DNA from: 20CM-2-55-15 sp963738025 | GTDB taxonomy: Bacteria > Acidobacteriota > Terriglobia > 20CM-2-55-15 | Reading direction: 5' to 3' | Length of the DNA stretch: 64,000 bases | NCBI GenBank assembly: GCA_963738025.1 | Contig: CAVTWA010000020.1 | Span: 1 to 64,000, forward strand | Shown: positions 38,579-47,854 of the stretch, piece after piece | Position numbering within the stretch: the first letter of the stretch is position 1 | Layout of the letters: each line of letters starts with the position of its first letter | Program-made: the position numbers and the translations under genes | Notes under the pieces: generated by a model | The model's database searches: none | Told to the model about the DNA's origin: nothing | Seen by the model: the letters and a program-made list of their open reading frames with translations, nothing else

Positions 38579-39565
38579 CACTTCCTGGGCACGACAAGCT
38601 GTTTCCCGGCAATAAATGGCTCATCTGGAAACCGCCGCGGATCGTGGTCTTTTCGGCGCCGCCGAACTTCGGCGACCAGGCGAAACCGAGAACAGGCGAA
38701 AAATTATTGTGGTCCGGCTTCCATATGCCTTGATCCGGATATGGCGACCCCTTGCCGACGAGCACGATTTGCGTCAGATCGCCTTTCTGAGGTCCGCCTC
38801 TGGAATGGAACGCTTCGGCGAATGTGCGGCCCGAGTAGCCGAAGATACCGGCGTTGCCGCCCATAAGACCGCGCGTCCAGTTCTTGCCGGAGACACTCAG
38901 GAAATATGGAACGCGGAACAGATCGTAACGGACGCCCATAGTGAGGGTGAAGTACGGAGTGACTTTCCAGTCATCCTTCAGGAAGAAGTTGAACTCATTC
39001 TGATCGACGCGGCGAATTCTTCCGCGGGTGCCTCTCCGGCTGGCCTGGAGGAGAGTACGATGTCTTGTAGTCGAGGAATTGAGCATCGGTGGGCTCCCGC
39101 GTTTCATACTTTTGCGAGATGTTGGCGACCGATCATGTCAGAAATAACAGAGTATTCTGCGCCAGAGTGATATTCGGCGGAAGCAGATTCGGGACCTGAT
39201 CGATTCCCCGTACGGGCACGTCGCTGGCGCCTCCATTCACCGTCGGAATCAGCGAGCTGGCGCCTGCGGGCGACCAGCCGCTGGAATAGGCGTAGCGGAA
39301 TTCAGCGCCGAATTTCAGCGCGTGGTTCGCCTTTGTCACACTCAAGGTGTCAGTGTACGTAATGAGTGGGCTGGTGTTGCCGAGATCGCCCGTGGCTCGA
39401 TCATGTTGTTCGCGAACATCGTCGGACGCAGATAGACCGGATAGCCGTTGATTTGCGGCGGATACATCGGCCACAGTGCCGCTCAAGGAAGCATTAATTC
39501 CGGTCTGAGCAAATCCCGTTAAGCACAAAAAGGAGACACATGCCCAAAAGAAACGTTCGTTTCAT
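38570..39565 (-). pseudogene. Collapsed second Oar-like TonB receptor
   Basis: Pieces of one receptor with most of it deleted: signal peptide MKRTFLLGMCLLFVL with GGAGG in front (ATG 39565), a frameshift, TGINASLSGTVADVSAA, a deletion of several hundred residues, ITYTDTLSVTKANHALKFGA, then after a stop FNFFLKDDWKVTPYFTLTMG and TTIRGGFQMSHL. The barrel's C-terminal half is absent. It abuts the ankyrin gene 3' end. Confidence 0.85.
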
Positions 39566-39719
39566 TGCATTACCTCCACACGCAAGCGCGCCCTGGAGTC
39601 CTTCACATCGAGGACTTTCGTAGTGCGCGACCTGCACGCCAGGAAATTTGTCAACAGGGTCTGATGTTGGCGCAAGTGTATGCTTCAACGATTGAAAATG
39701 ATTGAAAATGAAATGAAAT

Positions 39720-39935
39720 CTTTCACGGAAGCGGACAGCTTAGGCGCCATAGAGCCGGAGGCGCGTAAGAATATAGCCACGGCCGTCAGGCCTTGGCTAT
39801 ATCCGACAAACGGTCACGGCCCAGAGGGCCGAAAGATTCCTTCGACTAATCTTCCGCCCCTCCGGGGCTGGTCTTCCGATGGGTAGCATAGCCCGGCCTG
39901 CGGCCGGGGCTACGCTCTAACGGCCCTCCGGGCCT
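39720..39935. repeat. Cluster of GC-rich palindromes
   Basis: Within 215 bases several short hairpins follow each other: ATAGCC...GGCTAT (39773-39802), GGCCCAGAGGGCC, CCCCTCCGGGG, AGCCCGGCCTGCGGCCGGGGCT and GGCCCTCCGGGCC. They lie between two minus-strand genes. The pattern resembles REP/BIME-type intergenic repeats. Confidence 0.6.
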
Positions 39936-41493
39936 ATCTCACACCTTGATAGACAGTCGCCTGCAAGCCGGCCATTTCCGTGGCGAATAGAAGAGCCATA
40001 CCGCCGCCGCGGATGTCGCGACCGAGTATCGCTTCTCGGTGCAGATAATCCTGGCGTGTTGGTTGTTTGTTGGTAGATTCACAGACGTCCATCAACTCGC
40101 CGGAAGCGCCGACACGGGCGAGTACGGCTTTCCATGCCTTGTCTATCCGAGGTTGATAGGTTTTGGCGTCGAGCCAACCGTGCCGCACACCGCGAAGCAT
40201 AGCGACGCCGATCATGGCCGTGGCAGTGAACTCGGCGTAAGAACCGGGCTCATCGATGATTTCATGCCATAACCCATCCTGGTCCTGAAATCGTGCAAGA
40301 GTGGCAATGTGCTTTTGAAATTCGTGGAGAATGCGATTGAACTGTGGATGGTCCTTTGGACAGTCCGAAAGAGTGAGCGCCAATCCAAGCGCGGGAAAGG
40401 CGTTTCCGCGCCCCCAAGCGGTATTTTCAGAAGTCGGCGAGTGCCGGTAAAGTCCGTCCGGCCGCAGATCCAGCTTCTGCATGAAATCCATATGACGTGC
40501 CGCCATCTCGCAGTACTTGCTTTCTCCAGTCAGTTTCGAAGCTTTAGCCAGAATCGGAATCGACATGAACAAGCCATCGCTCATTCCATTACTGGAACCC
40601 ATCGATTCCTTCAACTCGCCCTTCTCGGTAAACCCGACGCCGGCTGCGGTGCGGACCATCTGTACATATCGGGCGTCGCCGGTTCGCTCAGCCAGCTCTG
40701 CAAAGACAAGATACCCGGCAAGATTCTGCGAGGCGGGCCGGTCCGGGGTTCCCGCTTTCGGACCTTCGACCCAGGGCTGGACCAGTTTCTCCACTTCAGC
40801 GATGTTCCCTAGGCGCATTTGACCAATCAGACTCATGCCGGGAATGTAGGTGAGGTCGTTGAATTCGTGCCCGTAGTACTGCGCCAGTTCGGCCGCCAGT
40901 TGACGCGGTGAGCGGCCCTGGCGGCGACGGATCTCAAGTTGCGCCTCGGATGGATTGATTTGTTTCCGCTGGGCAAGTACGCGGAGTATGCCGGGGTTCG
41001 CATCGACAATTTCCGCCGGGATCCGCCCGACGCCCGCGGCGGGATTCTGCGAAACTGCGCGCGCGAATCCGTATTCATCGGAGCCCGCGATGACGATCAC
41101 ATCTGGAGCATGGATCGCGATCCAGCGCCAGATGCTGTGGGATTCCGGATCATCTTTGTAAGCAACACCCTTCGGCGGAAATTCGAGGCGGCTTCTTTCA
41201 GGGTTGGCCAGAGGAATGGCAATGAGCCGGAATTTTCTCTGAGATTGCCTGATGGACTCGAACGCCGCGATCTCCTGGCGCACGACCCGGGTGGACTCGT
41301 CCTCGCCATTCATGCCGGCAATGAGGGCGACCGTCGGGGAGGATCGGGAAGCGCCTGGGATGATGGTCGCCTGGATATGCGTGCCTTTCGAGGCGAGGCC
41401 CACGTCGGCAGGTTGGGCTGCCATCACAGGTGATAAGGACACACAGAGACACAGAGGCACTAACAAGGCACGAACGCGCGCGATCAGCTTCAT
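39934..41493 (-). CDS. Secreted two-domain protein: M14-like domain plus GH88/GH105-like hydrolase
   Basis: 519 residues with a signal peptide (ALLVPLCLCVSLSPVMA). Residues about 30-170 resemble a zinc carboxypeptidase/deacylase fold (ALIAGMNGEDESTRVVRQEI), but the metal-binding His of HxxE is Asn. Residues about 210-519 have the alpha/alpha-barrel motifs of unsaturated glucuronyl/rhamnogalacturonyl hydrolases (GMSDGLFMSIPILAKAS, TAWGRGNAFPALGLAL, DQDGLWHEIIDEPGSY). Such enzymes act on pectin or uronate oligomers in the periplasm. The stop of the MBL gene overlaps the start by 4 bases. Confidence 0.8.
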   Translation of the reverse strand: MKLIARVRALLVPLCLCVSLSPVMAAQPADVGLASKGTHIQATIIPGASRSSPTVALIAGMNGEDESTRVVRQEIAAFESIRQSQRKFRLIAIPLANPERSRLEFPPKGVAYKDDPESHSIWRWIAIHAPDVIVIAGSDEYGFARAVSQNPAAGVGRIPAEIVDANPGILRVLAQRKQINPSEAQLEIRRRQGRSPRQLAAELAQYYGHEFNDLTYIPGMSLIGQMRLGNIAEVEKLVQPWVEGPKAGTPDRPASQNLAGYLVFAELAERTGDARYVQMVRTAAGVGFTEKGELKESMGSSNGMSDGLFMSIPILAKASKLTGESKYCEMAARHMDFMQKLDLRPDGLYRHSPTSENTAWGRGNAFPALGLALTLSDCPKDHPQFNRILHEFQKHIATLARFQDQDGLWHEIIDEPGSYAEFTATAMIGVAMLRGVRHGWLDAKTYQPRIDKAWKAVLARVGASGELMDVCESTNKQPTRQDYLHREAILGRDIRGGGMALLFATEMAGLQATVYQGVR

Positions 41494-43156
41494 TGTTTTT
41501 GTCCGTAGGTCTTCGCAAGATAGTCGGTGAGCGCAGACGCATCCTCATCCGAGAGTTCGGCACCCCGGTCCTTCATCCGATTGACGATGAGCCGCCAATC
41601 CGATTGTGCCAGGTTCTTCGTCTGCACCCGAGTCAAGTCGTGGCACGACACACAAGCGGTTTCGAGCAGCTGTTTCATACGATCGTCCGAATTCGCCGCC
41701 GCTGCAGCCTGCCCGCGTTGACCTCTCTGTCCATTGGCGCCTGCAGGCGCCTCACTTCGAGCCAGGATTTCCGCCATGTCCGGGACCGGCTTCCCGGCGG
41801 CCGCATACAGATCGGCGCGCGAAGCCACTCCGGTCCCATGCAGCGGCAGGACACGGTCGAAATTGAGTTTAACTTTTCGACATTCTCGACGAGATTCAAC
41901 GCCGGCTTGACATTGGCTGCGGCACCTCCCGGAGTAAACGCATCCGCTTCGATGACGATCTTTTCTTTCGGTAGAAATACCATCAGCAGTCCATCACTGT
42001 GAGGATTGTCCTTGATCAGGTGAATTTCCAGCGTGCCATCCGCAATGACTTTCTTCTCGGCCACCGTTTCGATCAGCGGCTTCTTTCCGGATCGCGCAAG
42101 CCGGTCTGGGTTCAGTGAGCGAGGTGCCGACAATGCTCGATCGAAGAACTCTTTGTTGCTCTCGTGAGTAATGATCGTGGCTCCTTCATCCACATAAGTG
42201 CGCAACCCGCCGGAGTGGTCGAAATGGTGACGCGTGTTGATGACATACCCGACGCGTTTATTGGGAATGAGCTTTCGGATTTCCGCAAGAACCCCAAGGG
42301 AACGCTGCTCGTTCAACGGTGCATCAATAATGGCAACCTGATCCGGCAACTCGACCGCGACACTGTGATGCGTTCCTCCCTTCAGGTAGAACACGCCATC
42401 GGCAACTTTCTCGCTTTGAACGGACAGCGTCTGCGGGGCGCCTGCAGTTGCGGGCGCAAGCGGAGGAGGAATGGTTAAGGCCGGGTTCGCTTTTGCATCC
42501 GATACCTCCAGAATCATTACAGGAAAGCCCGCCTGCTTCTCGACAATGGTGGTCGGAATCTTTACTCCACCAAAATCTTTGTACGTGTTGTACCAGGCTT
42601 CGGCAGCCATATCGCCCATGACGTCGTTATCAATCCAGGTCTGGACTCTTTCGATCAGATTATGTTCGTCGATGTATCCAACCAGTCGATATTTACCCTG
42701 CACCGTGACCGTTACGATGTTGTAACGTGTCCCCTCGACTGTTTCGGTTCTGAGCGCCACGTTATTCACCGCCGCAGCTTTCAGGAATGCATAAGGCGAT
42801 AACCAGAAATCAAATTGCGAACTCCAGGGTGAATCGGCGGACACATACTGATCCACGCCCCGGTCGACCCCATTCTGAATGCTCGTGAAATGCGCATGAG
42901 ATGTTCTTGCTGAGAAATCCGCCTCGTACGTGTAGTTCTCGACTCTTACGACAGACCATCCAGTTCTCGAATTCATGCTTTGTCCAATGGTAACGGCATG
43001 AGATCCCATTGCAGAGAACTGCAATGTTTGCAGATTATCCGCTCCCATGGCTTTGGATGCATTGGAAAGTACGGTCTTCGCATCCTGGGCGATCATGGCT
43101 GCCGGAATTGTGCCGAGGATACAAATCAACCACACAAACGCGTGTCTCTTCGTCAT
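41490..43156 (-). pseudogene. MBL-fold hydrolase fused to a cytochrome c domain, frameshifted
   Basis: A signal peptide (FVWLICILGTIPAAMIAQ), an N-terminal LolA-like domain (about residues 25-240) and a metallo-beta-lactamase domain (about 255-440) are in one frame. The metal motif reads NTRHHFDHSGG, so the first His of HxHxDH is Arg. Near 41865 one base is gained or lost, and the natural end (VLPLHGTGVASRADLYAAAG, a haem motif CVSCH and SDEDASALTDYLAKTYG) continues in another frame to 41490. The fusion of a hydrolase with a class I cytochrome tail suggests a periplasmic redox-linked role. Confidence 0.82.
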
Positions 43157-43277
43157 CGTGAGGCTCCTTCGCCGTTGATGGGATTAATTTTACTGACATT
43201 TAATATCTGGATTGTTTGTTGCGCAATGGAATATAACATCGGATATCGAAAAACCCCACAATCGAAGGAGAACGAAG

Positions 43278-44739
43278 ATGAACGTTCGACGCTTGGTCGC
43301 GGCATGCTGCGTATCCGTATTAATGTGCGCGGTGCCCGGGAGTCCTGCCGGCGGTAGCAATGTCGCAGACGCGGCTATGAACAAAGATCTCTCGAGCATT
43401 CGAAAGTTGGTTGCCCAGAACGCGGATGTGAACGCGCCACAGTCGGACGGCGCCACAGCCCTCCATTGGGCTGTCGAGTTGGATGATCTGGAGATGGCGG
43501 ATATCCTCATTGCCGCGGGTGCCAATGTCAAGGCTCGGAACAGGTTTGACATCACCCCGTTGGCTTTGGCGTGCCTGAATGGAAGCGCGGCAATGATTGA
43601 AAAGCTGTTGAAAGCAGGCGCCGAACCGAACGCTCCGCTTTCGGCTTTGGGAGAGACGCCGGTTATGTTGGCTGCGAGAACGGGCAAAACGGATGCCGTG
43701 AAGACGCTGCTCGACCATAGCGCATCGGTAAACGTACGGGAAAACTCCAAAGGACATACCGCGTTGATGTGGGCCGCTGAGGAATCACATCCGGGTGTCG
43801 TCGAACTTCTCCTGGAGCATGGAGCCGACCCGAACGCGCGCTCGAACCCGGAAACAGCTCCCGCTCCGCGACGCGGAGGAGGCGGCGGAGGCGGACAGAA
43901 CCAGGCTCAAGCCGGCGCGGGCCAGCGCGGCGCCAGCCCGGCGGCGCCGAAGACCTGCCCAGCAAAGAACGCTCCCCGGCCTGAGGTTGTATTCGGGCAG
44001 ACTGGCGGCGCGACTCGCACTCATGCCACCGGCGGCGGCTGCATTACGGCGTTGATTTTTGCGGCGCGACAGAACGATAAGGAGTCGGCGCGGATTCTGC
44101 TCGAGCATGGCGCCGACATAAACCTGACCATGGCCGATGGGACCAGCGCTCTCGTCGCGGCCATCATCAACGCCCACTATGAACTCGCTGCGTTTCTGCT
44201 CGAAAAGGGTGCAATCCGAATATCGCCGACGGCAAGGGTCGCGCGGCCTTGTACGCAGTTGTCGACCAGCGGAACTACATGGTCACCGATATCCCTCAAC
44301 CAAAACCGGACATGCTCGACACCCTGACACTTATAAGGGCGGTTCTCGAACACGGAGCCGACGTCAACGCCCGACTGACAACAAAGTTGCCTTACAGGGG
44401 GGCAGGTGACCCGACCTGGCAGTCGGAGGTCGGCGCCACTCCGTTTTTGCGAGCTGCGTATTCCAACGATGTAGCCGCCATGCGCCTCTTACTTGCGTAT
44501 GGGGCGGATCCCAACATCACAGCTTCAGACAAGACAACACCATTGATGGCGGCCGCCGGCGTGGATTGGCTGCCTGGTTTCGTCTACACGCGGAATGAAA
44601 ACCTGATCGAGTCGTTGAAATTATGTCTCGAGTTGGGGAATCCCGTGAACGCCACCAACGACGGTAAGCCCAATTCCGGCGGACCATCCGGTGTCACGGC
44701 TTTGCACGGAGCCGCTTTCAAAGGCATACCGGAGGCAGT
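43278..44739 (+). pseudogene. Second secreted ankyrin protein, frameshifted and truncated
   Basis: Starts MNVRRLVAACCVSVLMC (signal peptide) with AAGGAG in front, and carries ankyrin repeats (GATALHWAVELDDLEMADIL, GHTALMWAAEESHPGVVELL) plus a Gly/Ala/Gln-rich linker near residues 200-235. One base is missing near 44212 (EKGA/NPNIADGKG); the protein continues in another frame (ALYAVVDQRNYMVTDIPQ ...). It is cut at TALHGAAFKGIPEAV by the 1.16 kb element at 44740. It is a paralogue of the ankyrin gene at 36947. Confidence 0.85.
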
Positions 44740-45900
44740 CCCGTTGTGTGCAAAATCCTGAAAACGGCCACCTGCCGACGGCTTCCTGCATGAGGTTTCG
44801 ATCAGACGCTCACACCAACGGGCATATCGTGCTGCCGAGCTGACGAGACGCGTTGGATGGTCGACTGGCACGTACCGCTTCATCCAGGAATGGCCGCGAT
44901 CACAGCATGGCTTGCCTTCGATCTGAAAAACCGTCACGCCGCTTCGCACTCGTCATCATTCAGCAGTCTGTCGCGCCTCTGATCCCGGCTTATTTTGTTC
45001 GCCTGATTTGATGCAAACGGCAGCACGAGCCCCGTTTCGAGCTGTCCGACACGTCGTTGGCTGCGATAACGGCCATGAGCTCGTGAACGTGGTTCCGCGA
45101 CGCGGTCGCGCTTTCGGTCGTACAATCCCTGCATGTCCTGCGTCACCCTGCGGCCAATTGGAATCATCGGCAGTCCATTTCTTTCGCCTGAAGTCCTCGC
45201 AAGGCCCACCCTATGAGTCGACAGCTTCAAAAAGCAGACGGCGACCAATGAGGCTAAATGGGATGCCTTCGCATCGATGCTGAAGAAGTCGCTGGCCACG
45301 ATCTGCTCCCAATGTCTTTGCAGGAACTCTCTCCATGTCGTCTTCCGCGCTCGTTCCGGAGATGGCTCGATGCCGTGCCTTTTCAAAATGTTCCGGACGG
45401 TGTTGTGTGCCAGATCGTGGCCGAGGTTGGCCAATGCTCCCTGTATCCGCCGATAGCCCCAAGAGCGATTCTCTTCAGCCATACGGACAGCCAGAGCAGC
45501 AATTTCCTGACGCGTTGGAGGCCGGCCCGGAGTTCGACGCGCACTGCCAGTGCGGTTTCGGCCAATCAAATTTCGGTGCCACGTCAACAGAGTTTCCGGC
45601 GCGGCGATCGTCGCCACTTGCCCCAACGTTTTACGCCCAAGCTTTTTCGCTTTGACCGCCAGTCGTCGTCGTTGGTCATCGTTGAACTTCAGACGCGGAT
45701 TCCCGATCTGTTCTCGAAGGACGCGATTCTCCTCGACCAGATATGCGATGACCTCCTGCTGATGTCGGCTCATCCATCCGGCGACGGCAAGCAGCACATA
45801 TGAAAATGGGTCGAAAGAGAGGCGCACGGCCAATACTATGAGCGAGCCTCACGTGAGATCTCAAGTAATCTCAACAAGATCGACTTTTTGAACAGTACGC
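44740..45900 (-). mobile_element. Deletion-derivative rve element, copy 1
   Basis: 1161 bases repeated at 55908-57072 with well over 90 percent identity by eye. Ends share GTTCAAAA as a short inverted repeat (CCCGTTGTGTGCAAAA left; GCGTACTGTTCAAAAA right, read in reverse). It carries only the N-terminal part of an rve transposase, then an unrelated tail. It inserted in the ankyrin gene. I could not identify a target duplication. Confidence 0.75.
44934..45773 (-). pseudogene. Truncated rve transposase with foreign tail (copy 1)
   Basis: The N-terminal 180 residues (MSRHQQEVIAYLVEENRVL to QIVASDFFSID) match the transposase at 26658. After the first catalytic Asp the sequence switches to an unrelated tail (AKASHLASLVAVCFLKLS ...). 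The second Asp and Glu are gone, so it cannot transpose by itself. The open frame runs to 44934. Confidence 0.8.
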
Positions 45901-46137
45901 CATCGAAGTCGATGCCAACGGGAGTCCTTTGCGCATGAGTCCTGGGCGGAAGGACCACCCCTGGAAATGCTGTAAACGCTGAGAATTAAGAGGTTAATAG
46001 ACCAGCGGAGCGATATGGCTTTTACCGATGGACTGATGGTCTTAACAGAGGCCAGCAAATTTTGCCGAATAGTATTAGGATTTTGGACGGGAACTGGACA
46101 ATAAACTTTCGCTCGACCAGCCCGTCTAAGAGTAATT

Positions 46138-47488
46138 TTGAGCACACTGGCTGATCAATTTAGTAAGGAACTCCGCAAACTGCTCGCGAGTGGTGCGCTG
46201 GAAGGCAGCTTCGCCGACTTCGTTCAACTCTCCGGTAAGAATCTGGAAGTGCGGACGCGCCCCTACAACGAGTGGCGCAGCAATCGCTTGAAGCACGGAC
46301 TGTGGCCATTCTCAACGGAGCTTCAGTCCGGTCCTGGCCCCGAGGTCACCGTGATCGATGAGACGGGGAAACAACGGACAGGGGTGAACTTCGCATCGTA
46401 CGACTACCTTGGGCTTTCCGCGCACAGCGGAGTTCGAACTGCAGCCATCGAGGCCATTCACAAGTACGGCACATGCATTGGAGGCGCCCCGATATTGCAA
46501 GGAAATTCAAATCTTTCAGTCGCAGCTTCAGGAAGCCGTAGCGGAGATACTCGGACTCGCACATGTTGTCTTGTTCCCAACCGGCTGGGCCGCTGGCTAC
46601 GGCGTCATTGCGGGCTTGATACGAAGCAAGGACCATGTGGTGCTTGACCAATACGCCCACAATTGCTGCGTCCAGGGAGCGATGGCTGCGACTCGCAATG
46701 TGCATCGCGTGCGGCACCTCTCGACCGAGGCATTCGTCCGGCAAATGCGTCGTATACGGGCGGTTGACGCGGAGAACGCGATCTTAGTCGTCACCGAGGG
46801 CATCTTTTCGATGGATGGTGACTCCCCAGATCTGGCAGCCCTTCAAAGCGCTTGTCAAGAGTATGAGGCGACACTCCTGGTCGACGTCGCCCATGATCTA
46901 GGAGCAGTCGGGCCTGACGGCTCCGGGATCGTCGGGCTGCAGGGCCTTCTCGGCAAAGTTGATTTGGTCATGGGCAGCTTCTCCAAGGTATTCGCGTCAA
47001 ATGGTGGTTTTATGGCCACGTCGTCTACTGCGATCCACGAATACCTGCGGGCCGGTGCGCCATCGCGAACCTTTTCAAATGCTATCTCTCCCCCTCAGTG
47101 CGCGGCGATCCTGAAGGCAGTTGAGATCGTCCGGAGCGTCGAAGGCGAAGTGCTGCGACAAAACCTGCACGGTCTGGCCCAAGTTCTGCGGGAGGCGCTC
47201 ATGCCGTCGGGAGTCGTCTGCCTCGGCAAACCGGGCCCCCTGGTTCCGGTGCTCCTGGGGCGAGAGGCAGTGGGCCGGATCACGGCGGCCCTGTGTTTCG
47301 ACCATGGTGTATTCACGAATTTGGTCGAATACCCGGCGGTGTCCGTTGGTGCCTCTCGGCTGCGCATGCAAGTCATGGCAACACATACGCCTGCTCAGGC
47401 CCGCTTCGCAGGGGAGGTCATCGGCCGGGCATCTCAGGCCGCCAAGAAACTCCTTGCCCGTTCTACAAGCGCCGGAACCACCGTCTGA
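46138..47488 (+). pseudogene. Alpha-oxoamine synthase (KAPA synthase/serine palmitoyltransferase-like), frameshifted
   Basis: PLP fold-type I enzyme: NFASYDYLGLSAHSGVRTAA near residue 85, VVLDQYAHNCCVQGA, the cofactor-binding Asp region LLVDVAHDLGAVGPDG and the PLP lysine in MGSFSKVFASNGG. One base is missing near 46515 (APILQGNSN/QSQLQEAVAE). The start is TTG 46138; no ATG fits. Such enzymes join an amino acid to an acyl-CoA (biotin, sphingolipid or 2-amino-3-ketobutyrate pathways). The missing neighbours do not say which. Its stop codon lies in the target duplication of the MITE that follows. Confidence 0.82.
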
Positions 47489-47490
47489 CG

Positions 47491-47657
47491 GCTTTGGCCC
47501 AATGTCAAATGTCATACGTCCCATGTCGAGTGTTAATGCAGTTGTCAAACGACTCACCCACCAACGGATTGAATTTACAAGAGCTTGTTTTGGTCGTGTG
47601 GTCGTTTGGTAAAGTGCATTAGACATTCGACATGGGACGTATGACATTTGACAAGCC
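47491..47657. mobile_element. Palindromic MITE with 10-bp target duplication
   Basis: A 27-bp perfect inverted repeat (47503-47529 and 47627-47653; starts TGTCAAATGTCATACG) is extended by imperfect pairing inward (CAAACGAC/GTCGTTTG) and outward (GGCTT/AAGCC). Both sides are flanked by CCGTCTGACG (47481-47490 and 47658-47667). No coding capacity; the whole 167 bases can fold into one long hairpin. Confidence 0.85.
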
Positions 47658-47854
47658 CCGTCTGACGTCAAAATCGATGCCCCCGATTTCTTGGTTCATC
47701 TCATCAGTAAACGGCCGGCGGTAAATGGTGAAAATTCCGGATACCGATCCGGTTTGATCGCCTCTTGCGCTAATCCACGGCTTTTCTCATGATGAAGTTA
47801 GAGCGGTTTCGAGCGCAGGCTCAATAGACATCGTTTGGGAAGGCATGATTAACC

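Noticed and set aside
47503..47653. A CRISPR unit or transcription terminator in the inverted repeat after the oxoamine synthase
   Set aside because: There is only one pair of inverted copies and no spacers, and the outer 10-bp duplicate fits a transposon insertion better. No CRISPR array is visible anywhere in the window.
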